DNA of 64,000 nt from contig DATKRB010000006.1 of assembly GCA_035532415.1 (NCBI GenBank), positions 1-64,000 on the forward strand, in the 5' to 3' direction. Shown here one piece after another: positions 34,378 through 42,130 of this stretch; position 1 is the first letter of the stretch, and the number at the start of each line of letters is the position of its first letter. The translations under genes and the position numbers were made by a program. The notes under the pieces are model-generated. The model saw only the letters and a list, made by a program, of their open reading frames with translations. It was not told the DNA's origin and did not search any database. Origin of the DNA: DATKRB01 sp035532415. GTDB lineage: Bacteria; Actinomycetota; Acidimicrobiia; Acidimicrobiales; RAAP-2.

Positions 34378-35555
34378 GTGTCCTGAGACAGAGATAGTTT
34401 TGCAATATGCGCCGAGGTTCTCGAGGATCTAGTCGGCACTCTTCTTCCACACGAACGGCCGGGGGTTCGCATTCCAGGTCTCGATCCACTCGATGATCGA
34501 CGCTTGAAGCTCCTTGGTCGAGCGGTGGGTCCCACGCCGTAGCCACTTGGTGGTCAGTTCGGCGAACCAGCGCTCGACCATGTTCATCCACGAGCTGTAC
34601 GTGGGCGTGAAGTGCAGATGGAACCGCGGGTGGCGCAGGAGCCACCGGTGGATCTCGGGCGTCTTGTGGGTCGAGACGTTGTCGACGATCAGGTGCACCT
34701 CGAGGTCTTCGGGGACGCTGCGATTGATCGTGTTCAAGAACTTGCGGAACTCGACGGCTCGGTGGCGCTCGGTCATGTCGGCGATGACCTTGCCCGAGGC
34801 CATGTCGAGCGCGGCATAGAGGTTGGTGGTGCCGCCGCGCACGTAGTCATGGGTCGCCCGCTCGGGGAGCCCCGGACGCAGCGGCAGGATCGGGGAGGTT
34901 CGATCGAGGGCCTGGACTTGGGTCTTCTCGTCCACGCACAGCACGAGGGCTGCTTCGGGTGGATTGACATAGAGCCCGACGATGTCACGCACCTTGTCGA
35001 CGAACTGAGGGTCGGGCGAGAGCTTGAAGGTCTCCGAAAGATGGGGCTTCAACCCAAAGGCGCGCCAGATCCGGCTGACGGCCGACTGGCTCATCCCTTG
35101 GGCCTGGGCCATCGAGCGCGTCGACCAGTGGGTCGCGCCGACCGGCGTCTCCTCCAAGGTCTTGACGATCACGGCCTCGACCTGGTCGTCGGTGATCGAA
35201 CGGGGAACCCCCGGGCGCGGCTCGTCAGAGAGTCCCTCCAAGCGCCGCTCGGCGAAGCGACGACGCCATTTGGACACGGTTGGGTTGCTCAGGCCCAGTC
35301 GGTGGGCCACCTCGGTGTTGGTGGCGCCGTCCGCGCACAAAAGCACGATCCGACAGCGCAGCGCCAGGGCTTGCGCGCTCTTCGGTCGCCTCGCCCAGCG
35401 CTCGAGCGTCGCACGCTCTTGGTCGCTGAGCGTGATCTCCACCGTCGGTCTGCCTCGTCGTGCCATGACTGCCTCCCATCGTCGCCGATGACAGACAGAA
35501 CGCGCTGCGACACGCCGAAATTCCTATTTCCCAAAGAAACTACGACTCAGGACAC
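34378..35555 (-). mobile_element. IS630-family element C
   Basis: The ends are GTGTCCTGAG (34378 onward) and CTCAGGACAC (to 35555), flanked by TA on both sides (34376-34377, 35556-35557). It is 1178 bp with one nearly complete transposase gene on the minus strand. Confidence 0.9.
34429..35466 (-). CDS. IS630-family transposase C, premature stop near the C-terminus
   Basis: This 345-residue protein has start ATG 35466. HTH: GATNTEVAHRLGLSNPTVSK. DDE residues: Asp in LVLCVDEKTQVQALDRTSPI, Asp in EVHLIVDNVSTHKTPEIHRW and Glu in YSSWMNMVERWFAELTTKWL. The frame ends at KKSAD with TAG (34429-34431). The downstream bases would read ILENLGAYCK, so a Glu codon has become a stop and about 15 residues are lost compared with element A. 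The catalytic core is complete, so activity is possible. Confidence 0.9.
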   Translation of the reverse strand: MARRGRPTVEITLSDQERATLERWARRPKSAQALALRCRIVLLCADGATNTEVAHRLGLSNPTVSKWRRRFAERRLEGLSDEPRPGVPRSITDDQVEAVIVKTLEETPVGATHWSTRSMAQAQGMSQSAVSRIWRAFGLKPHLSETFKLSPDPQFVDKVRDIVGLYVNPPEAALVLCVDEKTQVQALDRTSPILPLRPGLPERATHDYVRGGTTNLYAALDMASGKVIADMTERHRAVEFRKFLNTINRSVPEDLEVHLIVDNVSTHKTPEIHRWLLRHPRFHLHFTPTYSSWMNMVERWFAELTTKWLRRGTHRSTKELQASIIEWIETWNANPRPFVWKKSAD

Positions 35556-35826
35556 TAGGTGCCCACACAAGATGTTCTCCTGGAGGCGGGATCGCCGGTC
35601 CAGTTGTCGGAGTGGCGCTCGCACCAAGTCACACGCACCGGGTCACCCACATCGCCGATCTCCAGTTGACCGCCGCAACGTTGAAGCATCCCGGGCCGCT
35701 TCCTCGGCGGCATGAAATCCTCGCAGTGCGCCGGAACCCGGTTCCCGACGCCTCATGAGGGTTGACCCCGTCGTTTCTGAAGTGCACGATTTACCTGCTG
35801 TCTGTTTGATACCAAACGGCAGGTAG
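35556..35826. other. Intergenic region upstream of the StrR-like gene
   Basis: These 271 bases follow IS630-C. A TTGAAGCATCCCGGG stretch at about 35684 resembles an IS3 end. The last 34 bases form the palindrome described separately. No gene is supported. Confidence 0.5.
35792..35825. promoter_or_regulatory. Imperfect palindrome touching the StrR-like start codon
   Basis: TACCTGC..TGTTTG (35792-35808) and CAAACGGCAGGTA (35813-35825) are inverted copies; the left arm has a 4-base insertion. The right arm ends one base before ATG 35827. Known StrR-type activators bind long inverted repeats. This site could be an autoregulatory operator, or a hairpin covering the ribosome site in the transcript. 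Confidence 0.45.
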
Positions 35827-36744
35827 ATGGACGGGAGGGTTCGCCGAGTGGGGGCACTGACCAGGGTGACCGAGTCGGCCGGCATTGAGATTCCGATCGG
35901 CGAGCTGACCTTCGGAGACAGCCTGCGGGGCGAAGGGGTCAACCAAGCCCACGTCACCTTGTTGGTCGAAGCGGCAGGTCAATGGCCACCGGTACTCGTC
36001 TGGGGACGGAACAACCTGCTCCTCGATGGCTGCCATCGCGTGGATGCAGCACGGCGGCTCGGTCATACTCGCGTGTTGGCCACTCGGTACAGCGGATCGG
36101 CCGAGGATGCCTACCTCGAGTCACTGCGCCGGAACATCAGTCACGGCCTTCCTCTGAGCCTTGAAGACCGCAGACGCGCCGCCCGCCGAATCCTCACCGA
36201 GCACCCCGATTGGTCGGACCGCCGTATCGCCTGTCTCTGCGCCCTGTCGGACAAGGCGATTGGCCGCGTACGACGAGACGAGCGCGAAGCGGTCATCCTC
36301 GGGATGGGGCACCGAATCGGTCGGGATGGAAGGCGGCGTCCCGTTCGTCCGATCGACCTCACCGCGCGCATCGAGCAGGCCATTGAGCAGAACCCAGAAG
36401 GCTCATTGCGAGCCATTGCCATGGCGGCGGGCGGTGCCTCGCCCGAGACGGTGCGGAGGGTGAGGGCTCGACATCAAACACAAGCCGGCCGGGTAGTCGA
36501 GTTCGCCGGAGAGGAGCCAGCTCGGGAGAACCGAGACTGGCGCAACGACACTGCCCTTGCCGCGTCGGAAGACACGGAACGCTTCGCACAGTGGTTCACT
36601 TCCACCGATCTGGGCGACGAGTGGCATCAGTATGTCTGGTCGATCCCGATCAGCCGTTTGTATGAGATCGCGGACGAGGCTCGCAGGCGCGCTAACCGCT
36701 GGATGCAGTTCGTCAGCTTGCTGGAAGGCCGGGTGCAGCCCTGA
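35827..36744 (+). CDS. StrR/ParB-like DNA-binding transcriptional regulator
   Basis: The protein has 305 residues from ATG 35827. GTG 35848, with GGGAGG upstream, is an alternative start. The ParB/Srx-like N-terminal domain reads GIEIPIGELTFGDSLRGEGV, LLDGCHRVDAARRLGHTRVL and the conserved LRRNISHGLPLSLEDRRRAA. The HTH region follows: ILTEHPDWSDRRIACLCALS, DKAIGRVRR, then IGRDGRRRPV and LRAIAMAAGGASPETVRRVR. The order GR(D)GR..RP after the HTH is typical of StrR/NovG/Tei15-type activators of antibiotic gene clusters. The C-terminal 80 residues, ending YEIADEARRRANRWMQFVSL, are an extension of unknown function. No biosynthetic cluster is present in this window. It lies between IS630 elements, so it may be horizontally acquired. 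Confidence 0.8.
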   Translation: MDGRVRRVGALTRVTESAGIEIPIGELTFGDSLRGEGVNQAHVTLLVEAAGQWPPVLVWGRNNLLLDGCHRVDAARRLGHTRVLATRYSGSAEDAYLESLRRNISHGLPLSLEDRRRAARRILTEHPDWSDRRIACLCALSDKAIGRVRRDEREAVILGMGHRIGRDGRRRPVRPIDLTARIEQAIEQNPEGSLRAIAMAAGGASPETVRRVRARHQTQAGRVVEFAGEEPARENRDWRNDTALAASEDTERFAQWFTSTDLGDEWHQYVWSIPISRLYEIADEARRRANRWMQFVSLLEGRVQP

Positions 36745-37455
36745 GCGGCAGGCGAGGCGGGGATGGAGGCGGGGCCGCGGTCATGTCGTCTCGGTGTCGC
36801 CTGGGCCGTCTTGTGCCACACGTAGGGCCGTGGATCCTCGTTCCACATCGCCCAGTCGCTGATGGCGTCGGCGAGCTCCTTCACATCGCGATGGGTGCGG
36901 CGGCGCAGCCACTTAGGGGTGAGCTCGCCGAACCACCGCTCGACGAGGTTCATCCACGACGGCGAGGTCGGGGTGAAGTGCAGCTCGAAGCGGGGGTGCG
37001 CCACCAGCCAGCGATGAATGGCCAGGGTCTTGTGGGTCGAGGAGTTGTCCACAACGACGTGCACAGCGAGATGCTCGGGAACGTTGTCATCGATGAGGTT
37101 CGAGAACTTCTTGAACTCGATCGCCCGGTGGCGCTTGGTCAGCTGGTGGAGCACCGCTCCACTGGCGAGGTCCAAGGCGGCGTAGAGGTCGATCGTGCCG
37201 TGCCGGACGTAGTCGTGGCTATGGCGGGCGGGAACCCCGGCAGCGTCGGGAGGATCGGTTGGGTGCGATCGAGCGCTTGGACCTGGGTCGTTTCGTCCAC
37301 GCTCAGCAGGACGGCCCGCTCGGGCGGGTTCAGGTACAGCCCGACGACGTCGCGGACCTTGTCGACGAACAAGGGGTCCTCGGACAGCTTGAAGGTGTCC
37401 TCTCGCCAGGGCTTCAAGCCGAAGGCCTTCCAGATCCGGGCGATCGTCGGCCGGG
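36745..37455 (-). pseudogene. IS630-family transposase D, fused to IS3 OrfB debris
   Basis: The minus strand reads PTIARIWKAFGLKPWREDTF, ERAVLLSVDETTQVQALDRT (first Asp), a frameshift near 37230, then LAVHVVVDNSSTHKTLAIHR and TSPSWMNLVERWFGELTPKW, ending near 36760 beside the StrR-like gene. The N-terminal HTH part is missing. At about 37455 the reading joins APSTYYAAKSR from an IS3 OrfB. Confidence 0.8.
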
Positions 37456-37945
37456 ACTTGGCTGCGTAGTAGGTGCTCGGGGCCACCTGCAGGTCCCTGC
37501 AGATGGGCTCGACCCCGAGCTATCGTCACGGTTCTCATCGATGAAGCCGACGATCACTTCCACGGGCGGTCGAGCTCCGCCTGGGCGAAATACGCCGACG
37601 CACGGCGCAGGATCTCGTTGGACCGCTTCAGCTCCCGGTTCCCCTGCTCGAGCGTCTTGATCCGCTCGGCATCGGCGGTCATCGTTCCGCCTGTTCGACC
37701 CTCGTCGATGTCGGCCTGGCGGACCCCGTTTCGCACCGACTTGATGTCGTAGCCGAGCTGAGCGGCCACCCGCTTGACGGTCCCATGGTCGGTCCCGAGC
37801 TCGGCTCGGAGCTGGCGCACCAGCCGGACGGCCTGGGCCTTCTCGTCCGGCGTGTAGCGCCGAGCGGTCGGCTTCCTGCGTGGTTGTTCCTGTGGCATGA
37901 CTCCATCCCCACATCAAGAGCCTCCGCGGATCCCAGGGCGAATCA
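37455..37945 (-). mobile_element. IS3-family element, left-hand part
   Basis: The left terminal repeat, read inward from 37945, begins TGATTCGCCCTGGG and runs into GGAGGCTC, matching the right end of the IS3 element at 550. It carries orfA and the first about 40 codons of orfB, then is replaced by IS630-D sequence near 37455. Confidence 0.75.
37554..37898 (-). CDS. IS3-family transposase OrfA
   Basis: This 114-residue HTH protein has start ATG 37898. The HTH spans residues about 12-60 (RRYTPDEKAQAVRLVRQLRA, GTVKRVAAQLGYDIKSVRNG). A C-terminal leucine-zipper-like segment follows (AERIKTLEQGNRELKRSNEI, LRRASAYFAQAELDRPWK). OrfB would normally be made by frameshifting near the end of orfA. Its start (FIDENR, PICRDLQVAPSTYYAAKSR) is present but truncated, so no functional OrfAB can form here. 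Confidence 0.85.
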   Translation of the reverse strand: MPQEQPRRKPTARRYTPDEKAQAVRLVRQLRAELGTDHGTVKRVAAQLGYDIKSVRNGVRQADIDEGRTGGTMTADAERIKTLEQGNRELKRSNEILRRASAYFAQAELDRPWK

Positions 37946-38767
37946 CGGGGCCATCGTGGACGATGCTGGCCGCCCCGGATCGCCCTGGACTCGATGCATC
38001 GATTTGCCGAGCCAAGGTGGACCACCGGACGATGTCGGCATCCCATATCCATCCCATATTCGTGCAACGGACGCCCTGGGGCTCAGTAGTGTCACGAAAT
38101 GAAGAGGCCTGGTCAGAGGGCGGTCCGTCGTCTCGGGTCGCCTACCGACAAGCCGTGACTCGCACTCGTAATGCGATTCCGGGCACGGCACGGGATCACT
38201 CGAAACGGCGACACAGGGTCCGACTAGGAACGATGTAGGCGAGAGACGGCGGAGCAAGCTCGGAGACTGTAGGAAGAGTGGGACACGGGGGCGACGGTGA
38301 TGGCGCCGGCATGGGTGGCGATCGGGATCTCTCTGTTGGCCCTGGGCTTGTCCGATTAGGTGGTGGAGACAGCGCCGATGGCGGCGGACGGTCGGCCCTG
38401 CGGCCGCCATCACCTTCGCCCGGGACCGCTTCGAAGACGTGATCGCTCGGGGCGGATACGACGCCGGGTACTTCCTGAAGGAAGCGACCGGTCGACCGGC
38501 CAGCGGGTTCACGACCTTGCCGCTCGCGCCGAAGATTCGCCCATGAGCGCTGCCCTCACTGAAATCGCCCAGGCCTGGGACGAGGCGTTCGCACACGCTC
38601 CGCGAGGCGGGTCCAGTTAGCCAGCTGGGATGCGCCGGACCACAAAGCAGCAGAGATCCGTCGTCGGAAGGCGCTGCAGCGTGACGACACCCGCGTGGGC
38701 CAAGAGTCGTGCGGTCGCTCCCTTGATCGGCTCTCAATGAGTTCGAGCGGGCCTAGGCTCCAGTGAC
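37946..38767. other. Long region without a convincing gene
   Basis: These 822 bases lie between IS3 debris and the HTH/Ntn operon. Short open frames exist, for example 38360-38620, 86 residues, ending ALTEIAQAWDEAFAHAPRGG. A minus-strand frame across the first half also exists. None has recognisable motifs or a good ribosome site. A phrase AAEIRRRKALQRDD at about 38640-38680 looks coding-like and may be the tail of a lost gene. Confidence 0.45.
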
Positions 38768-38796
38768 TGGACTGTGCCATCCCCACCGGTTACAGT
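38768..38796 (+). promoter_or_regulatory. Candidate promoter for a leaderless HTH/Ntn transcript
   Basis: TGGACT (38768-38773) and TACAGT (38791-38796) have an exact 17-base spacer. Transcription would start about 7 bases after the -10, at 38803-38805, immediately before ATG 38806. There is no Shine-Dalgarno sequence before that ATG. This combination fits leaderless transcripts, which are common in actinobacteria. Confidence 0.5.
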
Positions 38797-38811
38797 GTTC
38801 ATATCATGAAC
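38797..38811. promoter_or_regulatory. Perfect palindrome over the HTH start codon (candidate operator)
   Basis: GTTCATATCATGAAC is a perfect 6-base-arm inverted repeat with a 3-base centre. It covers the predicted transcription start and the ATG. A repressor bound here would block initiation. The HTH protein it precedes is the obvious candidate. Confidence 0.5.
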
Positions 38812-39177
38812 AGACCCCGACCTGAGGTCCAGGCTCTTAGCGATATCAAGGATCCCGTTGTTCGGGCAGCGACCGCGTTGGTTGCCACGGAGGAGGCCCG
38901 AGAGCTCATGTCGGCAATTGCCGAGGTTCGGGCGCGGGCGATCTACGAGGTCTACAAGTCCATTGGCGGTTCGGCTGCGGCTCGAGTACTCGGTCTCAAT
39001 CGAGCGAAGATTCATCGAATCGTCCGAGAGCAAGAGCCGAATGATCCGGATCCCGCTGTGCAGGCGGTGCTCGCTCGTCGCAGGGCGGCGACCTCGGAGG
39101 GCATTGAGATGCTGATGAAGACGTTCGCATCGGCACAGGCGCTCGCCGAGTCCCGAAGGACAGAGGGCCGACTGTGA
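38806..39177 (+). CDS. Small helix-turn-helix protein, partner of Ntn hydrolase
   Basis: The 123-residue protein starts at ATG 38806 without a ribosome site. Residues about 20-45 are helical (VVRAATALVATEEARELMSA, IAEVRARAIYEVYKSIGG). A Fis/HTH-like motif, GSAAARVLGLNRAKIHRIVR, spans about residues 49-68. The C-terminal third (AATSEGIEMLMKTFASAQAL) is again helical and ends SRRTEGRL. Its stop overlaps the next start (GTGA, 39174-39177), so the two proteins are made together. The expected role is DNA binding, perhaps autoregulation through the palindrome at its own start codon. I know no named family for it. Confidence 0.75.
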   Translation: MNRPRPEVQALSDIKDPVVRAATALVATEEARELMSAIAEVRARAIYEVYKSIGGSAAARVLGLNRAKIHRIVREQEPNDPDPAVQAVLARRRAATSEGIEMLMKTFASAQALAESRRTEGRL

Positions 39178-39992
39178 CGCTTGCCATCGCGGTGGCGACG
39201 GCCGACGGCATTGTCGTAGCAGCGGACAGCCGCACAACCGGCCAGCTTCCCGACGCCCCTCGGCGAGTGATCAGCGACTTCACTCACAAGGTCTTCGCGA
39301 CAAGCGGGTCGGCTGTGGCGACATATGGCTATGCGTTTCTGCTCCAACGCAACATCGCCGGTCACATGGCCGAGTTCACTCGCGAGATCGTCGAGCGGGG
39401 GGGTGTTGGTCCCGAAGCGCTTGCAACTGCGCTCGGGACTTTCTTCGGCGAACGTCTGGAATCGCACTTCGCAGTGGGCAATGACCCGCGACCGGCAGAG
39501 GGCGACACCGTTCTCGGGTTCCTCGTTGGCGGCTATGAGAATGGAATCGGAGCACTCTACGAAGTTGCGTTGCCCTCCAGCGAGGTGCAGCGGCTGGCCG
39601 ATACCACCACAGGGGGCGCCGCTTGGCGTGGACAGACCGATGTGGTCGCGCGGTTGATCAAGGGGATCGATCTCGATTGTGCGATCCGAACGGCTGACGA
39701 CGAGATTCGAAACCAGCTCATGACACTGATGCCCACTTTCGCCAAGGTCGAATACGTCGTGCCCTTCAATTCGATGAACCTGCAGGACGGGATCGACTTT
39801 GCCGTGCTTGCCATCCGCACGACCATCGACGTGCAACGGCTGACCCACGGGACTGCCGGAGCCCCTGGCTCTTGGCCCGGCGTCGGCGGTCCAATCGAGA
39901 TCGCGACGGTTCTACCGACCGGAGGCGTCAATTGGGTGCAGCAGACGCAGCTCCAAGGCGAGCGCGGCGCCGGCGTCGCCGAACTGGGTTAG
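39174..39992 (+). CDS. Proteasome beta-like N-terminal-nucleophile (Ntn) hydrolase
   Basis: This 272-residue protein starts at GTG 39174, with GAGGG 6 bases upstream. After Met removal the chain begins TLAIAVATADGIVVAADSRT. Counting Thr as 1, Asp falls at 17 and Arg at 19, the exact spacing of proteasome beta subunits (Thr1, Asp17, Arg19). A Lys follows in VISDFTHKVFATSGSAVATY at about position 38 (Lys33 in the proteasome, with a short insertion), followed by the SGS turn. Later blocks: FLVGGYENGIGALYEVALPS and FNSMNLQDGIDFAVLAIRTT. There is no propeptide, as in HslV and Anbu. It is longer than HslV (about 175) and near Anbu (about 240). Probably a threonine peptidase, possibly oligomeric; no ATPase partner is encoded nearby. 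It does not read as a clear HslV or Anbu. Confidence 0.75.
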   Translation: MTLAIAVATADGIVVAADSRTTGQLPDAPRRVISDFTHKVFATSGSAVATYGYAFLLQRNIAGHMAEFTREIVERGGVGPEALATALGTFFGERLESHFAVGNDPRPAEGDTVLGFLVGGYENGIGALYEVALPSSEVQRLADTTTGGAAWRGQTDVVARLIKGIDLDCAIRTADDEIRNQLMTLMPTFAKVEYVVPFNSMNLQDGIDFAVLAIRTTIDVQRLTHGTAGAPGSWPGVGGPIEIATVLPTGGVNWVQQTQLQGERGAGVAELG

Positions 39993-40216
39993 GCGACGTT
40001 CAGAACTGGGACTCGCTGCCGGCCATCAGGTGCGTAGGTATCCCGCACTCGCTCCGCTTCGGTCATAGGAGCAACGTCTGGATTTTGCCGCGCTACTTCT
40101 GCCTCGTTGGTTACTTCGGTCCGCTGCCGATCATCTATGGGCACGCCGTGTGGTCTCCTCGGATCTGGCCCGGTTGCCCAGGCTCCTGGCTCACCAATAA
40201 CCACATCCCTGTAGTT
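39993..40216. other. Intergenic region after Ntn hydrolase
   Basis: These 224 bases separate the Ntn gene from the convergent WhiB remnant. I see no gene or clear terminator. Confidence 0.4.
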
Positions 40217-40596
40217 TCACACGTGTGAGCAGGTGCTTCGTGCATCTCCATGGTACCCACGAAGTCGGCCGACGCCAACGGCGCCCTCCTGAGAGCCGTC
40301 GCATGGGGTGACTCGGGCCGAACCACGTCGCCCCGCCCCGTCTCGCCCCCTCCGGCGCTCGCGCTCGCTGGTCCCGCCCCAGTAGCCCTGGAGCTCCGGA
40401 TCCGCCATGGCGAAGTCGAGGCAGTCGGTCTGCACCGAGCAGCTAGAGCAGGCCGCCCCGGCCCGGGACTGATCCTTGACGCGGCCAACGAAGAACGACG
40501 TCGTCCCTGACCCCGGCAGACCGCCCGGGCCATCCACGCCGGCGGCGCCCGGAGCTCCTCGAGGTGCGACAGCTCGTGATGGTCGGGAGAGGCCAT
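40217..40596 (-). pseudogene. WhiB-family [4Fe-4S] regulator with one frameshift
   Basis: ATG 40596 gives ELRAPPAWMARAVCRGQG, with the first cluster Cys. A one-base slip near 40515 moves the rest to another frame: TTSFFVGRVKDQSRAGAACS, then SCSVQTDCLDFAMADPELQG and GYWGGTSERERRRGR. This includes the CxxC and CxxxxxC ligands and the diagnostic GYWGGTSERERR motif. All four Cys survive, so either a single indel killed the gene or the assembly has an error here. The C-terminal extension to 40217 looks meaningless. Confidence 0.8.
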
Positions 40597-40659
40597 GAGT
40601 CAGCGAACCGTCGCCAGTTCCCTTTCCCCGTCCTCGAGCTCATCCGCCCGCTCCGGCGC

Positions 40660-40866
40660 GATCAGCGCTCTGGCGACCCCGTCGTCGCCGCCACCATGAT
40701 CGACCGCTTCGTCCACTACGCCGAGGTAGTGAACCTTAAGGGCGACAGCTACCGCCTGAAGGACCGGGACATGGGGAGGATGACGACGAACGAGGAGAGC
40801 TGACCCGCCGGGGGGTCAAATTTTTGGCCGTCGCAAGGGCGTCGAAATTCAGCCGTCGTTGACACG
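40660..40866 (+). mobile_element. IS21-family element, right end with IstB C-terminus
   Basis: The frame reads GDPVVAATMIDRFVHYAEVV, then NLKGDSYRLKDRDMGRM, ending TGA 40803. This is the C-terminus of the IS21 helper ATPase IstB. The following 60 bases (GGGGTCAAATTTTTGGCCGT, then CGTCGTTGACA near 40860) look like an IS21 right terminal repeat. Everything upstream of about 40660 is unrelated. Confidence 0.7.
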
Positions 40867-41465
40867 GGTGCCAAGGGGATTCACGTTTCTGGGGCAATTC
40901 CGGGAGACATAGGGTTACTGAATGTCGGTGAACCCGAGGATTGCCCAAACTTGGCGCTGACAGCCCGCCCCCCTGGCTGCGCGAGCACGGGGGCCGCCCC
41001 ATCCAATCTTTCATCCAATCTTTCTCGAGGGAACTGCTGCGACGGTCGTAGATGGCCTGCGACCGAGCGGTGCCATTCACCAGGGAGAATGCGCCGATTA
41101 GCCATTGCTCAAGACGGCTCGGGACGGCCAGGTTCCGATTAAAAGTCCCCTGCTCTACCCGATGAGCTAGCGGCCCTACCTGGACCTGCTCGCCCCGCTG
41201 TGGTGGCGTCCTATCGAGATCCGAGCTTCGGAAGCCAGCGTGGCAGTCGAGTGGGTTCAGTTCGACAACGGTATCCGACAAACCGCACCCGGCCCCACGA
41301 AGCTCGTCCTCGAGCGGCTGCGTGAGCCTACGGATGAGGTCTTGGGCACCCACCGGGAACCCATCGCCCGCTCCCAATGAAGAATCATCCAGCGCCCGCC
41401 GTCGCATCGTCGCAGCGGCACGAAGTGTTCCCGGCCGTGGTCGAGCGTCGCGATCGAGATTCAGC
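40867..41465. other. Region with tRNA half and unrecognised coding-like stretch
   Basis: Apart from the tRNA-Lys half (41137-41176), bases 41177-41380 form an open plus-strand frame without a start codon: YLDLLAPLWWRPIEIRASEA, then QFDNGIRQTAPGPTKLVLER, ending TGA. It looks like the 3' end of a lost gene, but I do not recognise it. The rest shows nothing I can support. Confidence 0.4.
41137..41176 (-). tRNA. tRNA-Lys(UUU), 5' half only
   Basis: On the minus strand the sequence starts GGGCCGC, continues with a D-arm (TAGCTCATCGGGTAGAGCA) and a 5' anticodon strand (GGGGA), then the anticodon loop CTTTTAA (anticodon TTT), and ends after TC. The following bases do not pair with the anticodon stem, and no T-arm or acceptor 3' strand is present. 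It is a truncated, non-functional tRNA gene. Confidence 0.75.
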
Positions 41466-41996
41466 TCAGGTGATGAGCCGGGCGGCGTGAGCCGCCGCCA
41501 GCGCGAGGGCCAAGACGATGAGAGCGACGGACCGTCGCCCGGTCAGCTTCGGGATGCGCAAGGGGCTGACCATGAGCACGGCCAGCACCACCCCGCCGGC
41601 GCTGAGGGCGGCGCGGAAGGCGGCGGGGCCGAGCGGCCCATCGAGGAGCATCAAGGCGACAAAACTGATGATGGCCAGGTCGGTTGGCAAGCCGGTATAC
41701 GTACCCGAGGTTGCGTCGAGGCCGTGGACGTTGAAGTAACTGAGTCGCATGGCCGTGGCCGCGGCGAGCAGTACGGCCACCGGCACGTACGCAATCCGAA
41801 AGTGGCCATACGACAAGATGACGACGCCGAGGGCAACTCCGGCCGACACCATGTCGGCCAGCGAGTCGAGACTGGCCCCGAATGCGCCCTGCTCCCCGGT
41901 GCGCCCCGGCGTCCGCTTGGCCACCGGACCGTCGACCACGTCGAGGACGAATGCGCCCAGGAGACTGATGGCGGCTCCAGCGTGTGCTCCCCGCAC
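41466..41996 (-). CDS. CDP-alcohol phosphatidyltransferase-family membrane enzyme
   Basis: The enzyme transfers a phospho-group from a CDP-activated alcohol to a second alcohol, as in PgsA/PssA. The motif DxxDGxxA-R-G-D-D is visible as DVVDGPVAKRTPG and GAFGASLDSLADM, followed by four to five hydrophobic helices (VALGVVILSYG, YVPVAVLLAAATAM, DLAIISFVALMLL, SVALIVLALALAAAHAARLI). The formal GTG start (41996) gives 176 residues. The same frame continues upstream with SHLADAANLLTLTGLAASIL, a normal family N-terminus, but has no ATG, GTG or TTG. A one-base indel near 42090 would link it to ATG 42112. It directly follows the NTase-aminotransferase gene. Confidence 0.82.
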   Translation of the reverse strand: MRGAHAGAAISLLGAFVLDVVDGPVAKRTPGRTGEQGAFGASLDSLADMVSAGVALGVVILSYGHFRIAYVPVAVLLAAATAMRLSYFNVHGLDATSGTYTGLPTDLAIISFVALMLLDGPLGPAAFRAALSAGGVVLAVLMVSPLRIPKLTGRRSVALIVLALALAAAHAARLIT

Positions 41997-42130
41997 GGCC
42001 AGCGTGGTCGCCAGAATGCTGGCTGCAAGCCCGGTGAGAGTGAGCAGATTGGCGGCATCGGCGAGGTGGGACAGGATGGTCGGAGGCGGCGGAGCGGCGC
42101 CCCCGCGCGCATCAGCGACCGGTGATGCGC

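Noticed and set aside
38360..38620. An 86-residue open frame as a gene
   Set aside because: There is no ribosome site and no recognisable motif, the N-terminal half is Arg/Gly-rich, and it lies in a decayed region.
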